NCBI GenBank assembly: GCA_001600635.1
Contig: BCKL01000007.1
Location: 396,303-460,302, forward strand
Source of the DNA: Leucosporidium creatinivorum
Taxonomy: Eukaryota > Basidiomycota > Microbotryomycetes > Leucosporidiales > Leucosporidiaceae
Direction: 5' to 3'
DNA length: 64,000 nt
This document shows positions 24,701 to 37,337 of the stretch, in pieces. The number at the start of each line of letters is the position of its first letter. Position 1 is the first letter of the stretch. The notes beneath the pieces were generated by a model that ran no database searches, had not been told where the DNA came from, and worked only from the letters and a program-made list of their open reading frames with translations. The translations under genes and the position numbers were made by a program.

Positions 24701-27700
24701 GCTCACCATCCACTTCAATACAGATCGTTCGCATCAGCAAGTTTCTCAAGAAGATGTTCGCTGGCCTGTCGTCCATCCAGCTCGACGAGGACGTTACTCG
24801 GATCGAGGGCATGGCGTCGCGCGAGGGAGAGGAGGTGCCCTTCTCTACGCCCATCGTCCTCGCCGACTACCCCAAGATCAACGACTGGCTCACCAAGCTC
24901 GAATCCGAAATGAAGGTTTCGCTCGCCCAACTCCTCGCCCGCGCCTACGCCGATCTCCAGACGTTCTACAACGCGCCCGAAGGACTCGACAACGCTCGCT
25001 TCCTCGCCTGGATCGACGCCTACCCAGCTCAGCTCGTCGTCCTCGCCGTGCAAGTCGGTTGGACGTCGCTCGTCGAAGGCGCTCTCGAGTCGCGCAAGTC
25101 GCTGGAAGGCCCCACCTCGGTCGTCCTTCGTGGACTCGACGTCCTCGCCGACACCGTCCTCACCGAACTCGCCCCCATCCAGCGTCGCAAGTGCGAGCAC
25201 CTCATCACCGAGCTCGTCCACGAGCGCGACGTTCTCCGCCTCCTCCTCCAACACGGCGTCACCTCCAACAAGGACTTCAACTGGCTGTACCAGATGCGCT
25301 TCTACCTCGACACGACCAAGACCAACCCTCTCGAGCAGCTCGACGTCAAGATGGCCTCCGCGTCCTTCTCCTACGGCTACGAGTACCTGGGAGTCCCCGA
25401 CCGCCTCGTCCAAACTCCCCTCACGGACCGCTGCTACCTCACCCTCACCCAAGCTCTCCACTCTCGCCTCGGAGGATCTCCCTTTGGCCCCGCTGGAACC
25501 GGTGAGCTCTCCTTCGCCTCGGCACCGCGACGGAGCGAGCTGACCTTGCTTACCCCACAGGCAAAACCGAGTCGGTCAAGGCGCTCGGAGTCCAACTCGG
25601 TCGCTTCGTCCTCGTGTTCTGTTGCGACGAGACGTTCGACTTCCAGGCGATGGGCCGCATCTTCGTCGGTCTGTGTCAGGTCGGCGCTTGGGGATGCTTC
25701 GACGAGTTCAACCGACTCGAGGAGCGCATCCTCTCTGCCGTCTCGCAGCAGATCCAGAGCATCCAGCTCGGTCTCAGCGCGGGACTCAGCAACCCCAACG
25801 CCGAGATTGAGCTCGTGGGACGACAGCTCAAGATTTCGCAGGACACGGGCATCTTCATCACGAGTGAGCGGTCGCTGGCGTCTCTCGAGCGGTGTTCGCC
25901 TGCTCACTCACTCCTCCAACAGTGAACCCTGGATATGCCGGTCGCTCCAACCTCCCCGACAACCTCAAGAAGCTCTTCCGAAGCATGGCCATGACTCGCC
26001 CCGACCGCGAGCTCATCGCTCAGGTCATGCTCTTCTCGCAAGGCTTCCGCACCGCCGAGACGCTCGCCAGCAAGATCGTCCCCTTCTTCAACCTGTGCTC
26101 CGAGCAGCTCTCGTCCCAGCCTCACTACGACTTTGGCCTTCGAGCCCTCAAGTCGGTCCTCGTCAGCGCTGGGCACCTCAAGCGCGAGCGCCTGCAGGCT
26201 TTGGCGGCAGCAAACGGCGAGGCAGCAGCCATCGAAAACGTCGGCATCTCGGAGCAAGAGATCCTCATTCAGAGCGTCACCGAGACCATCGTGCCCAAGC
26301 TCGTCGCCGACGACGTTCCTCTCCTCACCAGGTGAGGTTTCGATGTCTCGCCGGAACTGAGCGGGCTGGGCTAATCCCTGCCTTCACAGCCTCCTCGCCG
26401 ACGTCTTCCCCGGCATCGAGTACGTCCCCGTCAACCTCGACAAGCTCAAGGAGCACATCCTCGCCGTCTGCGCCGAACGCCATCTCGTCGCCGACGAGGT
26501 TTGGCTCCAGAAGGTCGTCCAGCTCTACCAGATCCAGAACATCCAGCATGGACTGATGATGGTCGGACCCTCGGCGACCGGCAAGACGGCCGCCTGGCGT
26601 GTCCTCCTCGCCGCGCTGGAGCGCCTCACCGGCGTCGAGGGCGTCTCGTACGTGATCGACCCCAAAGCCATTTCGAAGGAGGCGCTCTACGGTACCCTCG
26701 ATTCGACCACTCGCGAGTGGAACGACGGACTCTTCACCAACATCCTCCGCAAGATTGTGGACGACGTTCGCGCCGAGAGCTCCAAGCGCCACTGGATCAT
26801 CTTTGACGGCGATGTCGACCCCGAGTGGGTGGAGAACCTCAACAGGTGAGCCTTCTCGCACTCTCTGCGCTTGACTTTCGACGCTCACACTGTCCCCTCG
26901 CCCACAGTGTCCTCGACGACAACAAGCTCCTCACGTTGCCGAACGGAGAGCGCCTCAACCTCCCTCCCAACGTCCGCATCATGTTCGAGGTCGAGTCGCT
27001 CAAGTACGCCACGCTCGCCACCGTCAGTCGTTGCGGTATGGTCTGGTTCAGCGAGGACGCCGTTACGCCCTCGATGCTCTACCGCAACTGGTTCAGCACC
27101 ACCCGCGCCGTCGCGCTCGACGCTGCCGACGAGGACGCTCTCCTCGACCTTCCGACTCGGCGCAGCGGGGATCAAGACGTCTCGAGCAACCTCGCCACCC
27201 AGCGAGTCGTCGCCAAGAGGCTCGAGGAGTACTTTGAGGACGACGGCCTCGTTCCCAAGGCCCTCGAGTACGCCGCTTCGGTCGACCACATCATGGACTT
27301 TACCACCATCCGCGCCATCACCACCCTCTTCTCCCTCCTCAACAAGACGATTCGCGACGTCGTCGAGTACAACGCTCAGCACTCCGACTTCCCCCTACAG
27401 TCCGAGCAGGTCGAGGCGTACGCTACGAAGCGCCTTCTCGTCGGCCTCGTCTGGGCCTTCACCGGCGACTCCAAGCTCGACACGCGCGCGCTCATGGGCG
27501 ACTTCCTTCGCAACCACTCGGGTCTCGACTTCCCTCCCCTCGCCCCCGGAGGATCCCTCATCGACTACGACGTGCAAGTCGCCTCGGGCGAGTGGACCTC
27601 CTGGCAGAGCTCGGTGCCGACCATCGAGATCGACACGCACGCCGTCCTCTCGGCCGACGTCGTCATTCCCACCATCGACACGGCTCGCCACGAGGAAGTC

Positions 27701-30700
27701 CTCTACTCGTGGCTCAAGGAGCATCGCCCTCTCCTCCTCTGTGGACCGCCCGGCTCGGGAAAGACGATGACCCTCTTCAGCGCCCTTCGCAAGTCGCCCG
27801 AGTTGGAGGTCATCGGCATCAACTTCTCGAGCGCCACTACTCCCGAGCTCATCCTCAAGACCTTCGAGCAGCACTGCGAGTACCGCAAGACGCCCAACGG
27901 GGTCATCCTCGCCCCCACCCAAATCGGTCGCTGGCTCGTCCTCTTCTGCGACGAGATCAACCTCCCCGCCGCCGACAAGTACGGCACTCAGAAGGTCATC
28001 TCCTTCATGCGCCAGCTCATCGAGCACGGCGGCTTCTGGCGCACCTCGGACAAGGCGTGGGTCAAGATCGAGCGCATCCAGTTCGTCGGCGCCTGCAACC
28101 CTCCCACCGACCCGGGCCGTGTCCCCCTCACCCATCGTTTCCTTCGCCACGCTCCCCTCATCATGGTCGACTACCCCGGCGAGACGTCGCTCAAGCAGAT
28201 TTACGGCACCTTCACCCGCGCTCTCCTCAAGGTCGTCCCCTCCCTTCGTGGCTTCTCCGAGCCCCTCACCGCCGCCATGGTCGACTTCTACCTCGCCTCG
28301 CAACGTCGCTTCACCTCCGACGTCCAGGCGCACTACATCTACAGTCCGCGTGAGCTCACGAGGTGGACGAGGGGCATCTACGAGGCGATCAAGCCGCTCG
28401 ACACCCTCTCGACCGAGGGACTCGTCCGCGTCTGGGCTCACGAGGCGCTCCGTCTCTTCCAGGATCGTCTCGTTACCGAGGAGGAACGTCAGTGGACCGA
28501 CGAGAACATCGACGCCGTCGCCCTCGCCCACTTCCCCACCATCAATCGCGACGAGGCGCTCGCTCGCCCCATCCTCTACTCCAACTGGACCTCCAAGCAC
28601 TACATCCCCGTCGACCGTGAGCAGCTCCGCGAGTACACCAAGGCTCGCCTGCGCGTCTTCTACGAGGAAGAGCTGGACGTCCCTCTCGTCCTCTTCAACG
28701 ACGTCCTCGACCACGTCCTCCGCATCGACCGAGTCTTCCGTCAAGTTCAAGGTCACCTCCTTCTCATCGGAGTCAGCGGTAGCGGCAAGGTAAGTCTGAG
28801 CTTGAGCTTGAGAATCGTGCTTTCGGCGTCGACTGACCTCGTTCTCCTCCTCCCTTCGCAGACCACGCTCTCTCGCTTCGTCGCCTGGATGAACGGACTC
28901 AGCGTCTTCCAGATCAAGGTGCACAACAAGTACAGCGCCGAGGATTTCGACGACGACCTGCGCGCCGTGCTCCGCCGAGCTGGATGCAAGGGCGAGAAGA
29001 TCGCTTTCATCATGGACGAGTCCAACGTTCTGGACGCCGGTTTCCTCGAACGGATGAACACGCTCCTCGCCAACGCCGAGGTTCCCGGTCTCTTCGAAGG
29101 CGACGAGCTGGCAGCGCTCAACACGGCGTGCAAGGAGGGCGCCCAGCGGGACGGCCTCATGCTCGACTCGCCCGAGGAGCTCTACCGCTGGTTCACTCAG
29201 CAGGTCGCTCGCAACCTCCACGTCGTCTTCACCATGAACCCGCCTACTGGAGGACTCGCTTCTCGCGCCGCCACCTCGCCCGCCCTCTTCAACCGATGTG
29301 TGCTCGACTGGTTCGGCGACTGGTCCGATCAGGCCTTCTATCAAGTCGGCATGGAGTTCACCAACACGCTCGATCTCGACGCTGCCTCCTACACTCCTCT
29401 CACCGCTTTCCCCGTCGCCTACCGCCAACTGTCCCTCCCTCCCGTCCACCGCGCCGCCGTCATCAACGCGCTCGTCTTTGTCCACACCTCGATGTACGAG
29501 ACCAATCGCCGCCTCTCCCGTCGTCAAGGTCGCATCAATTACGCTACGCCTCGCCACTACCTCGACTTTATCAACCAGTACGTTCGCCTCTTCAACGAGA
29601 AGCGCGACGAGCTGGAGGAGCAGCAGCGCCATCTCAACGTCGGACTCGACAAGCTTCGCACGACCGTCGTCCAGGTCGAGGAGCTTCGCAAGAGCCTCGC
29701 CGTCAAGCGCACCCAACTCGAGGCCAAGAACGCCGAGGCCAACGACAAGCTCAAGCGCATGGTCGCCGACCAGCAGGACGCCGAGCAGAAGAAGGTCGCT
29801 TCGATCGAGATGCAGGCGGGGCTCGAGAAGCAGAAGGAGGAGATCGCCGAGCGCAAGTCGCTCGTCATGGGAGAGCTCGCCGAAGCGGAGCCCGCCGTCG
29901 CCGACGCTCAAGCCGCCGTCAGCAACATCAAGAAGCAGCAGCTCACCGAGGTCCGCTCCATGGCCAACCCTCCCGAGGCCGTCAAGCTCGCGATGGAGTC
30001 AGTCTGCACCATCCTCGGCTTCAAGATCGACAGCTGGAAGACGGTGCAGAGCATCATTCGCCGAGACGACTTCATCGCCAGCATCGTCAACTTCGACACG
30101 ACTCGCTCGATGACTCGCCAGCTCCGCGAGAAGATGAAGCACGACTACCTCTCCCTCCCCTCCTTCAACTTTGAGACGGTCAATCGCGCCTCCAAGGCCT
30201 GCGGTCCTCTCTGCAAGTGGGTCATCGCTCAGGTCAACTACTCGGACATCCTCGACAAGATCGGCCCACTCCGGAACGAGGTGCAGGCACTCGAGGACCA
30301 GGCCGAGACGACGATGCACCAGGCTGGCGCCATCATCACCATGATTGCCGAGCTCGAATCGCGCATCGCCTCGTACAAGGACGAGTACGCCCTCCTGATC
30401 AGCGAGACGCAGGCGATCAAGACCGAGATGGAGCGCGTGCAGAAGCGCGTCGATCGGTCCATCACCCTCCTCGACAGTCTCGGCTCGGAGAAGACGCGCT
30501 GGGAGGCAGGCAGCAAGACGTTCGAGGCGCAGATGAGCACCGTCGCCGGAGACGTCCTCCTCTCGGCCGCCTTCCTCGCATATGGCGGCTACTTCGACCA
30601 GCAGTACCGCGAGTCGATGTGGCACGGCTGGAGCAACCATCTCGCCGACGCTGGCATCAAGTACAAGGCGGAGCTCTCCCTCGCCGAGTACCTCTCCACC

Positions 30701-33700
30701 GCCGACGACCGCCTCGCCTGGCAGGCGCGCTCCCTCCCCGCCGACGACCTCTGCACCGAGAACGCCATCATGCTCAAGCGATTCGACCGCTACCCTCTCA
30801 TCATCGACCCCTCCGGCCAAGCCACCTCCTTCCTCCTCAACGAGTACAAGGACCGCAAGATCTCGGTCACTTCCTTCCTCGACGAGGCGTTCCTCAAGAA
30901 CCTCGAGAGTGCGCTGCGCTTCGGTACTCCTCTGCTCATCCAAGATGTCGAGCATCTCGACCCCATTCTCAACGCTGTCCTCAACAAGGAGCTCAGGCGC
31001 GCGGGCGGTCGAGTTCTCATCCGCCTCGGCAACCAGGACATTGACTTTTCGCCCGCCTTCACGTGAGTCCCGTAGCTTGCTTTCACTCTTCGTTCGCTCG
31101 CTAACCCTCGCCCGACCTCAACAGCATGTTCCTCTCGACGAGGGATCCCTCGGTCGAGTTCCCCGCCGACCTCAACTCGCGCGTCACCATGGTCAACTTC
31201 TCGGTGCGCCTACCAGCTCAATCACGCTCTTAAGCTCCTTGCTGACCTCGCTCTTCTGTCGCAGATCACTCGCGCAAGTCTCCAAGCCCAATCGCTCAAC
31301 CAAGTCCTTCGCGTCGAGCGCCCCGACACGGATCGCAAGAGGTCCGACCTCCTTCGGCTGCAGGGAGAGTTCCGTGCTCGCTTGCACTTCCTCGAGAAGA
31401 GCCTGCTCACGGCGCTCAACGAGTCCTCGGGCAACATCCTCGACGACGACAAGCGAGCTTTAGGTCTCCGACAGCCAGCTCGACTCCCGCTGACCCCCTC
31501 GTCTCTCTCTCCTGCAGGGTCATCGAAACCCTCGAGACGCTCAAGCGTGAGGCAGCAGAAGTCACTCGCAAGGTCGAGGAAACGGACGTCATTATGGCCG
31601 AAGTCGAGCAAGTGACGAGCGAGTACCTCCCGCTCGCTCAGGCCAGCAGCTCCATCTTCTTCGTTCTCGACGAGCTTCACCTCCTTCACCACTTCTACCA
31701 ATTCTCTCTGCGCTTCTTCCTCGACATCTTCGACTACATTCTCCTCCACAACCCCTCACTCAAGAACGTCACCGACCCTCATCAGCGCCTCTCCATCCTC
31801 CTCAGCGACCTCTTCCTCCACGTCTTCAAGCGCACCTCGCGCGCTCTCCTTCACTCGGACCACCTCACGCTCGCCGTTCTCCTCGCTCAGGTCAAGCTCC
31901 GCGGCACCGGAGCCGCCTTTGACGAGTACGAGTTCAGCTTCCTCCTCGAGGGCGGAGAGGGAGCAGTCATCGACGCCGTCGACGTCGCCTTCGACTTGCT
32001 CGACGCCACCCAACGAGCCCGTCTGCAGTCGTTCGGACGCCTCGGATGCTTCAAGGACGTTCGCGCTCACCTCGAGCAGAACGAGGGCGACTGGAAGCTC
32101 TTCCTCGCCTCCAACAACCCCGAAACGGTCGTTCCCGCCATCTGGTCGGATGTTCCGCGTACGTCGTCTCCCCCTGTTCGCTCCGTACTAGCTGAGAACT
32201 GACCTGCCTCCCCCCTACAGCCATCGCCGAAGCGCTTCGCCGTGTGCTCATCATCAAGTGCCTCCGACCCGACCGCCTCCTCCAAGCCTTCAGCGCCTTC
32301 GTTAACCTCGTCTTCGGCAACGATCTCTTCGCCGAGACGACCTACGACCTCGGCGACATGGTGTCGACCGAAGTCGAAGCAGCAGCGCCCATCTGCCTCT
32401 GCTCGGTGCCCGGCTACGACGCCAGCTACCGCGTCGACAACCTCGTCGCCCTCGCCAAGGTCAAATGCGCCTCGGTCGCGATGGGATCGCAAGAAGGATT
32501 CGCGCTCGCCGACCAGGCCATCGCCGCCGCCGCTCGCACCGGCAACTGGGTCCTCCTCAAGAACGTCCACCTCGCGCCTTCGTGGCTCAGCCAGCTCGAG
32601 AAGCGCCTGCAGAGCCTCAATCCCAACCGCGCCTTCCGCCTTTTCCTCACGATGGAGACCAACCCGTCCATCCCCGTCAACATCCTTCGTCAAGGCCGTG
32701 TCCTCATGAACGAGCCTCCCCCCGGCATCCGCGCCAACATTCTCGAGTCGCTGCGCAGCATCAACCCCGCTCGTCTCGCCTCGGGCCCCGCCGAGAAGAC
32801 TCGCCTCTACTTCCTCCTGGCCTGGTTCCACGCCGTCGTGCAAGAGCGACTCCGCTACGTCCCGCTGGGTTGGAGCAAGGCCTACGAGTTCAACGATTCG
32901 GATCAAGAGGCGGCGCTCAACACCATCGACTCGTGGGTCGCGGTGGCCGCCAAGGGTCGCGCCAACGTCGATCCCGCTGCCATCCCTTGGGACGCCCTCC
33001 GCAGCCTCATCCGCGAGTCCGTCTATGGCGGCAAGATCGACACCGAGTTCGACCAAGCCCTCCTGGACTCCTTCGTCGCCTTCCTCTTCTCGCCTCGCGC
33101 CTACGACGTCAACTTCCAACTCGTACCTCCTAGTGACGGAGACGCCGGACTCTCCATCCCTGACGCCATTCGCCTGGAGCAGTTCGTCGAGTGGACGGTC
33201 AAGCTGCCCGAGCAGGAGCCGCCTTCCTACCTCTCGCTGCCGCCTTCCGCCGAGAAGGTCATCGCCATCGCTCAAGGTGAGCTTGCTTCATACAGACTCG
33301 TCTCGTCCATGTCTGACATCCTCTTCATCTGCAGGCACTACCCTGCTCGTGCGCCTGCTCAAGATGCGCTCGCTCTCGGACGACGAGGAGACGGTCGCTG
33401 TCGATGTCAAGAAGGGACCCACCTCGGCTCAGCCTGCGTGGATGCGTGCTCTCAAGGAGTCGTGCGCCGAGTGGCTCCAGATCCTCCCCAAGGTGAGCTT
33501 GCGCCGTGCGTGAGCCAGCGCCCTTCGCTGACCTGGTCTCCTCACTCGCAGTCGATCTCTACGCTCCAAGGTAACGCCTCCGTGAAGGATCCCCTCGCTC
33601 GCTTCTTCGAGCGCGAGTGCGCCGTCGCCACCAAGCTCCTCCACCGCATTCGCACCGACCTCGACAACCTCGTTCAGGTCTGCGACGGCTCTCTCAAGCA

Positions 33701-34344
33701 GACGAACGACATCCGAGCCCTCCTCTCCGACCTCACCAAGGGGACCGTGCCCTTGTCCTGGCGCCGCTACCGCTGCCGCGACCTCGCTGCGAGCGCTTGG
33801 ATCGCCGACCTCTCGAGGCGACTCGCTCAGCTCGGTCACATCGTCGACTCGGGCGATCTCGGCGGCTCCTCGACGTCCCTTGGGCTCCTCTTCCACCCCC
33901 ATGGATTCGTCACCGCTTCCCGCCAGGCCATCGCCCATGCCACCAACTCGTCGCTCGAGCAGCTTAGCCTTCAGGTCGATCTCGAGCGGACGGGCGGCGC
34001 CGGATCGTTCATCGTCGAAGGTGAACTTGCTGCTGCTCTTCGACTCCATTCTTCTCTGACCCTTCCCTCTCTCTATAGGCCTCGCACTCGTCGGAGCATC
34101 ATGGTCGTCCTCGAAGCTCGTCATCAACGATGGCTCGACAGTTCGCCTCGGCGCCTCGCAGATCTCCTGGGTTCGCAAGGACGCGGAGGTCGCGGCTGTC
34201 TCGGGCAAGAACGAGGTGGAGATCCCCTGCTGGCTCGACGCGACGAGGGCCGACGCGCTCTTCACGGTCAAGCTCGATGCGGGAGAGATTGAGCCGAGCA
34301 CCGTCGCTCAGCGCGCGGTGGCTCTGGTTGCGGCGTTGGATTAG
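18707..34344 (+). CDS. DYN1: Cytoplasmic dynein 1 heavy chain, 27 exons
   Basis: Minus-end microtubule motor for nuclear migration, spindle positioning and transport. 26 introns; exons sum to 4,650 aa, the expected size, with frame kept throughout. The first ~1,500 residues are the tail, followed by the linker. P-loops: AAA1 FGPAGTGKTES, split by the intron 25502-25560; AAA2 [11 protein letters not shown] (~26563); AAA3 [11 protein letters not shown] (~27740); AAA4 GVSGSGKTTL, split by 28790-28861. AAA1 has [20 protein letters not shown] and [20 protein letters not shown], the cytoplasmic-dynein signature. Stalk coiled coil and microtubule-binding domain lie at about 29600-30500 ([27 protein letters not shown]). 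AAA5, AAA6 and a C-terminal domain follow. The intron 31453-31517 begins GC. The ATG is the first after the short promoter shared with the Mim2-like gene. Confidence 0.97.
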
Positions 34345-37337
34345 CTGTTGATAGCGTATGAGAATGAACTAGAGTAGCTGTACACGAAGGTTGGTGACGA
34401 GCTGCTGTGTGAGCCGCTTTTTCGAGTTCGGCGAAGAGGGAAAGCTCGGCTCCCCCTTCTCGAGCCTGATCTGGGTCGCTGCAAAGTAGAGCGGCGGCTC
34501 GAAGAGTCAATTGAGACTCTACTTCAGCTGGCCTGCAGCCCGTCGTCGAAGAGCAGGAGAAGCGAGAGAGAGTCCAAGCTTGGCGAGGTCAAAATCGAGC
34601 CCGACTCGCCCTCTCCTCTCTTTCTCTCCTGCCACATCCTCCTGGAGTGGTCGTTGCGTGTAGCATCCTCAAGCATGGTGCTCTCGCTCGTGCGAGTGCA
34701 GGCCTCTGTAATAGGCTCTGCCACCTGGATCAAGGCCCGACTCTTCCTCACGTGAAGCTGCTCGTCGACCTCCAACCCCTCCGAGCGAAGGATCGCAGAA
34801 GCAGTCGCTCCCGCTCTTGTAGCGCTTGGGAGTCGAACTCACCCACGATCCTGGGACGACCGCTTTAAGCCTCCCAACAGCTCTCGCAGCCTGCTCTTCC
34901 CTGAGCAAGCTCGAACTGAGATTGAGCGCCCGAGGAGCTCGCTGCCCTTTGCTCCTCCTTAGCGATGGGAAGACCGCTATAGCCTTCCCACTCCAACCCC
35001 AGGTCATCCTAATGGTGCACACCTACAGGCTGCTGCTCACACAGCAGCCTTTCGCAACGAGGAGCCGCGAGCAAGTGCTCCTCACCTTCAAGCGTCGACG
35101 GGAGGCGCGCTACAAGTTCTCCCTCTCCTGTAGCTCTCGAGGCTGTGGGCTTCTCGGTGGTCTCTAGATGTGTAGTGGGGTCTACAGGCGAGTCTTCAAT
35201 TCCTCGCTGGCTCGAATGTAGTGCAGCGGTGCGCTGGAGGGGCGAGAAAAAGGGAGTGCAGGAGCGTTGGAGCGGCGGAGGGTGCAGCAGGGAAGCTGGG
35301 CGAGCAGGGAGGGGTGTCACTCAGCAGAAACCAGCTCAGATACCATGTAGCTGACCCTCGCCTGTCCTTGTATTCGCAGCGTCGTCGACTATTCACTCCT
35401 ACGCTCGGCGCCGGTTCACTCGACGAGGCAAGTCCCTCCCGCTGCGCCGATCAGTCCCTCCTATCCACCCCGAACGTTGGAGCTTTCAAGTACAGCCGAC
35501 TGTCGGGATGAGCTTCGAGAGCTATGGGGTTTGGGAAGGTGAGGGACGAGGCTTGCTTTCGCCGAGCCATGAGCGAGTGTTCGAATTGACGCTTCGCCCG
35601 GGGAGGCGAACAAGCTGATGACTCCCGGGAGTCCCCGACCACGCCATCATAGCCTGTTGCTGCGTCGGGTCGCGCTCTACGCTTCGGCTGAGGGGATTGC
35701 GGAGGAGGGAAGCGGCGGGCCTGTTCTCCTTCCGCCGAATCGAGCGCTAACCTCTCTCATTTCTGCCTATGTGCTCGCTACCACGCTGCCGAGGGAGCCA
35801 CAAGAGGGGAATTAACGCTCATGATACCATTGCATAAGTGAGTCCGCTGTCATTCTCTAGCTTGTCAGATGAGGAGCGCGAGGCGAAGCTGCTCGCCGAG
35901 CAAAGGTTGGCGCTGCGCCGCTGTCACCCTAAAGGGGAGCTCTGGCGTTGCTTGGCGGTTCGTCGCGGGGTGGAGGTGATCTGAAGGCAGTATTGGAGAC
36001 GCTGAGATTGCTCGAGGTGTAAGACAGAGAGCAAGAGCAGCTTGACGGTAGAGCGATTGCTCCGCAGAGTTCGGCTCGAGGGCGGGAAGAGGGCAGCACA
36101 TGCTACAGGCTGGAAAGCAGCCCAGCAGAGTTCTGAAGGAGCTGTAAGTCGATCCAGAAGCTCTCCGTGTCCTTCTGCGAGCTGCGTGACTGGTAGACAG
36201 CGAGAAGATGGTGCTCGGCGCAGCCAAGCAGTAGGCTCGGTCGAGTGGTCCAAAGGGCTTGACCGAAGAGCCGAGGGTTGAAGTGATCTTGTAAGGACAT
36301 TGAAGCTCTCCCCTCTCACTGGCGCATGTAGCCGAGTAGACAGACCTACAATTGACCATTAGTCTCGAGGACTAACTCGGCGCTTACTCGGTTCGTAATG
36401 CCTTGCCTCTCAAACGCCCGACGTGTTCTGCGAGCTCTCTTGGCTTCCTCGCTCATCTTGATCAATCCTTCTCTCTCGTCAACGCTTCCCCGTTCTCCAA
36501 GACACCCAGTCTGCTTGGTTACAGGCTCTGCTCGGCTCGGCTGTCCAGCGCAGACCTCAGCAGGAGAGCAGGAGGTCGAAATGCCTTCTCTTCGAACTGA
36601 GCAGCTCGGATGCGATGTCGATATGTAGTGCGGTACACTTAAATGCTCTTCCAGCCGACTTGGAGAAGAAACCGGGCGACCGCTTTTCGCACAGACCCCC
36701 TATCGCTCGGTGCAGTGTCCGATCTAGGCGAGTCCCTTCCTCCGAGCAGGAGAGCGCTGAAGGAGGTCTGACGAGTTCGGTGAGGTAGTGGAAGATCAGC
36801 TCAGTGCTCTCCTGGCTGAGCGGCGCCGACCAGCTCGGGCAGGTTGCGCCGTCGTCGTCGCCGAGATCGAGGGAGGAGTTCTGCTGGGCCGAAAGACTGG
36901 CAGAGGCTCTCTTTCGATCCTCTCAGCTGGCCATTCCACCCTAGTCACCTTCCACAGTCGGCTAAGAGGCCGCTGTTGTGGTGGGAGAGGACGCAGAAGA
37001 GGGGATTCGCAGAGGACGGGCTCGGTCGAGGGTCGACAGGCAGCTGTGAGGTCTGCGGAGATGGTGCTGTACCCCTATTGACTAGTACTACTCCTATGGC
37101 CCAAGCTCAGCGACCAGCCATCTCTCTGCGGCTCTCAGAGGATGCGACAGGGCTACAAATTGGCCCTCGGCCAGCTCGACCTCTCTTTCCTTCCTACTTC
37201 TCACTGCTCTCTCGCTTCGGCTCTCGCTTATCTCAGCGCTGCAGCCCTATCGTCTACCAGCCTACATAGCTTCATCTCACACTAGTGCACCTCGCCTACC
37301 ACCCACCTCACCACCTCCCAACTCGCTGTGCTCCAAA
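34345..37337. other. 3-kb region without a recognisable gene
   Basis: The longest non-coding stretch of the window, between dynein and the Ser-rich gene. All open frames are short (under ~165 codons), lack family motifs and do not splice into a convincing product. It holds a structured palindrome at 34826-34877, a related motif near 34971, and frequent TCGGCG/CGCCGA words. It could hold long regulatory sequence, a non-coding transcript or fast-evolving small genes. Confidence 0.5.
34826..34877. other. Nested inverted repeat, possible structured RNA or tRNA relic
   Basis: TTGGGAG (34826-34832) pairs perfectly with CTCCCAA (34871-34877); inside, CCCA and TGGG can form a second stem. On the minus strand the sequence GAGTTCGACTCC resembles a tRNA T-loop/B-box. 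I could not fold a full cloverleaf. Confidence 0.3.

Noticed and set aside
27395-29911. Long minus-strand open frame (838 codons) inside dynein, and similar ones at 20827-21933 and 22600-23820
   Set aside because: Antisense of strongly coding GC-rich exons; codon bias removes stops on the opposite strand. The translations are Leu/Val/Glu/Asp/Gly-rich and lack family motifs.
34826-34877. tRNA gene on the minus strand
   Set aside because: The B-box-like core is present, but T-stem, D-arm and acceptor pairing do not form a cloverleaf. Kept only as a hairpin observation.
35865-36359. 164-codon minus-strand frame as a gene
   Set aside because: No ordinary family motifs, low-complexity mixed composition, no splice partner; lies in the gene-free region.
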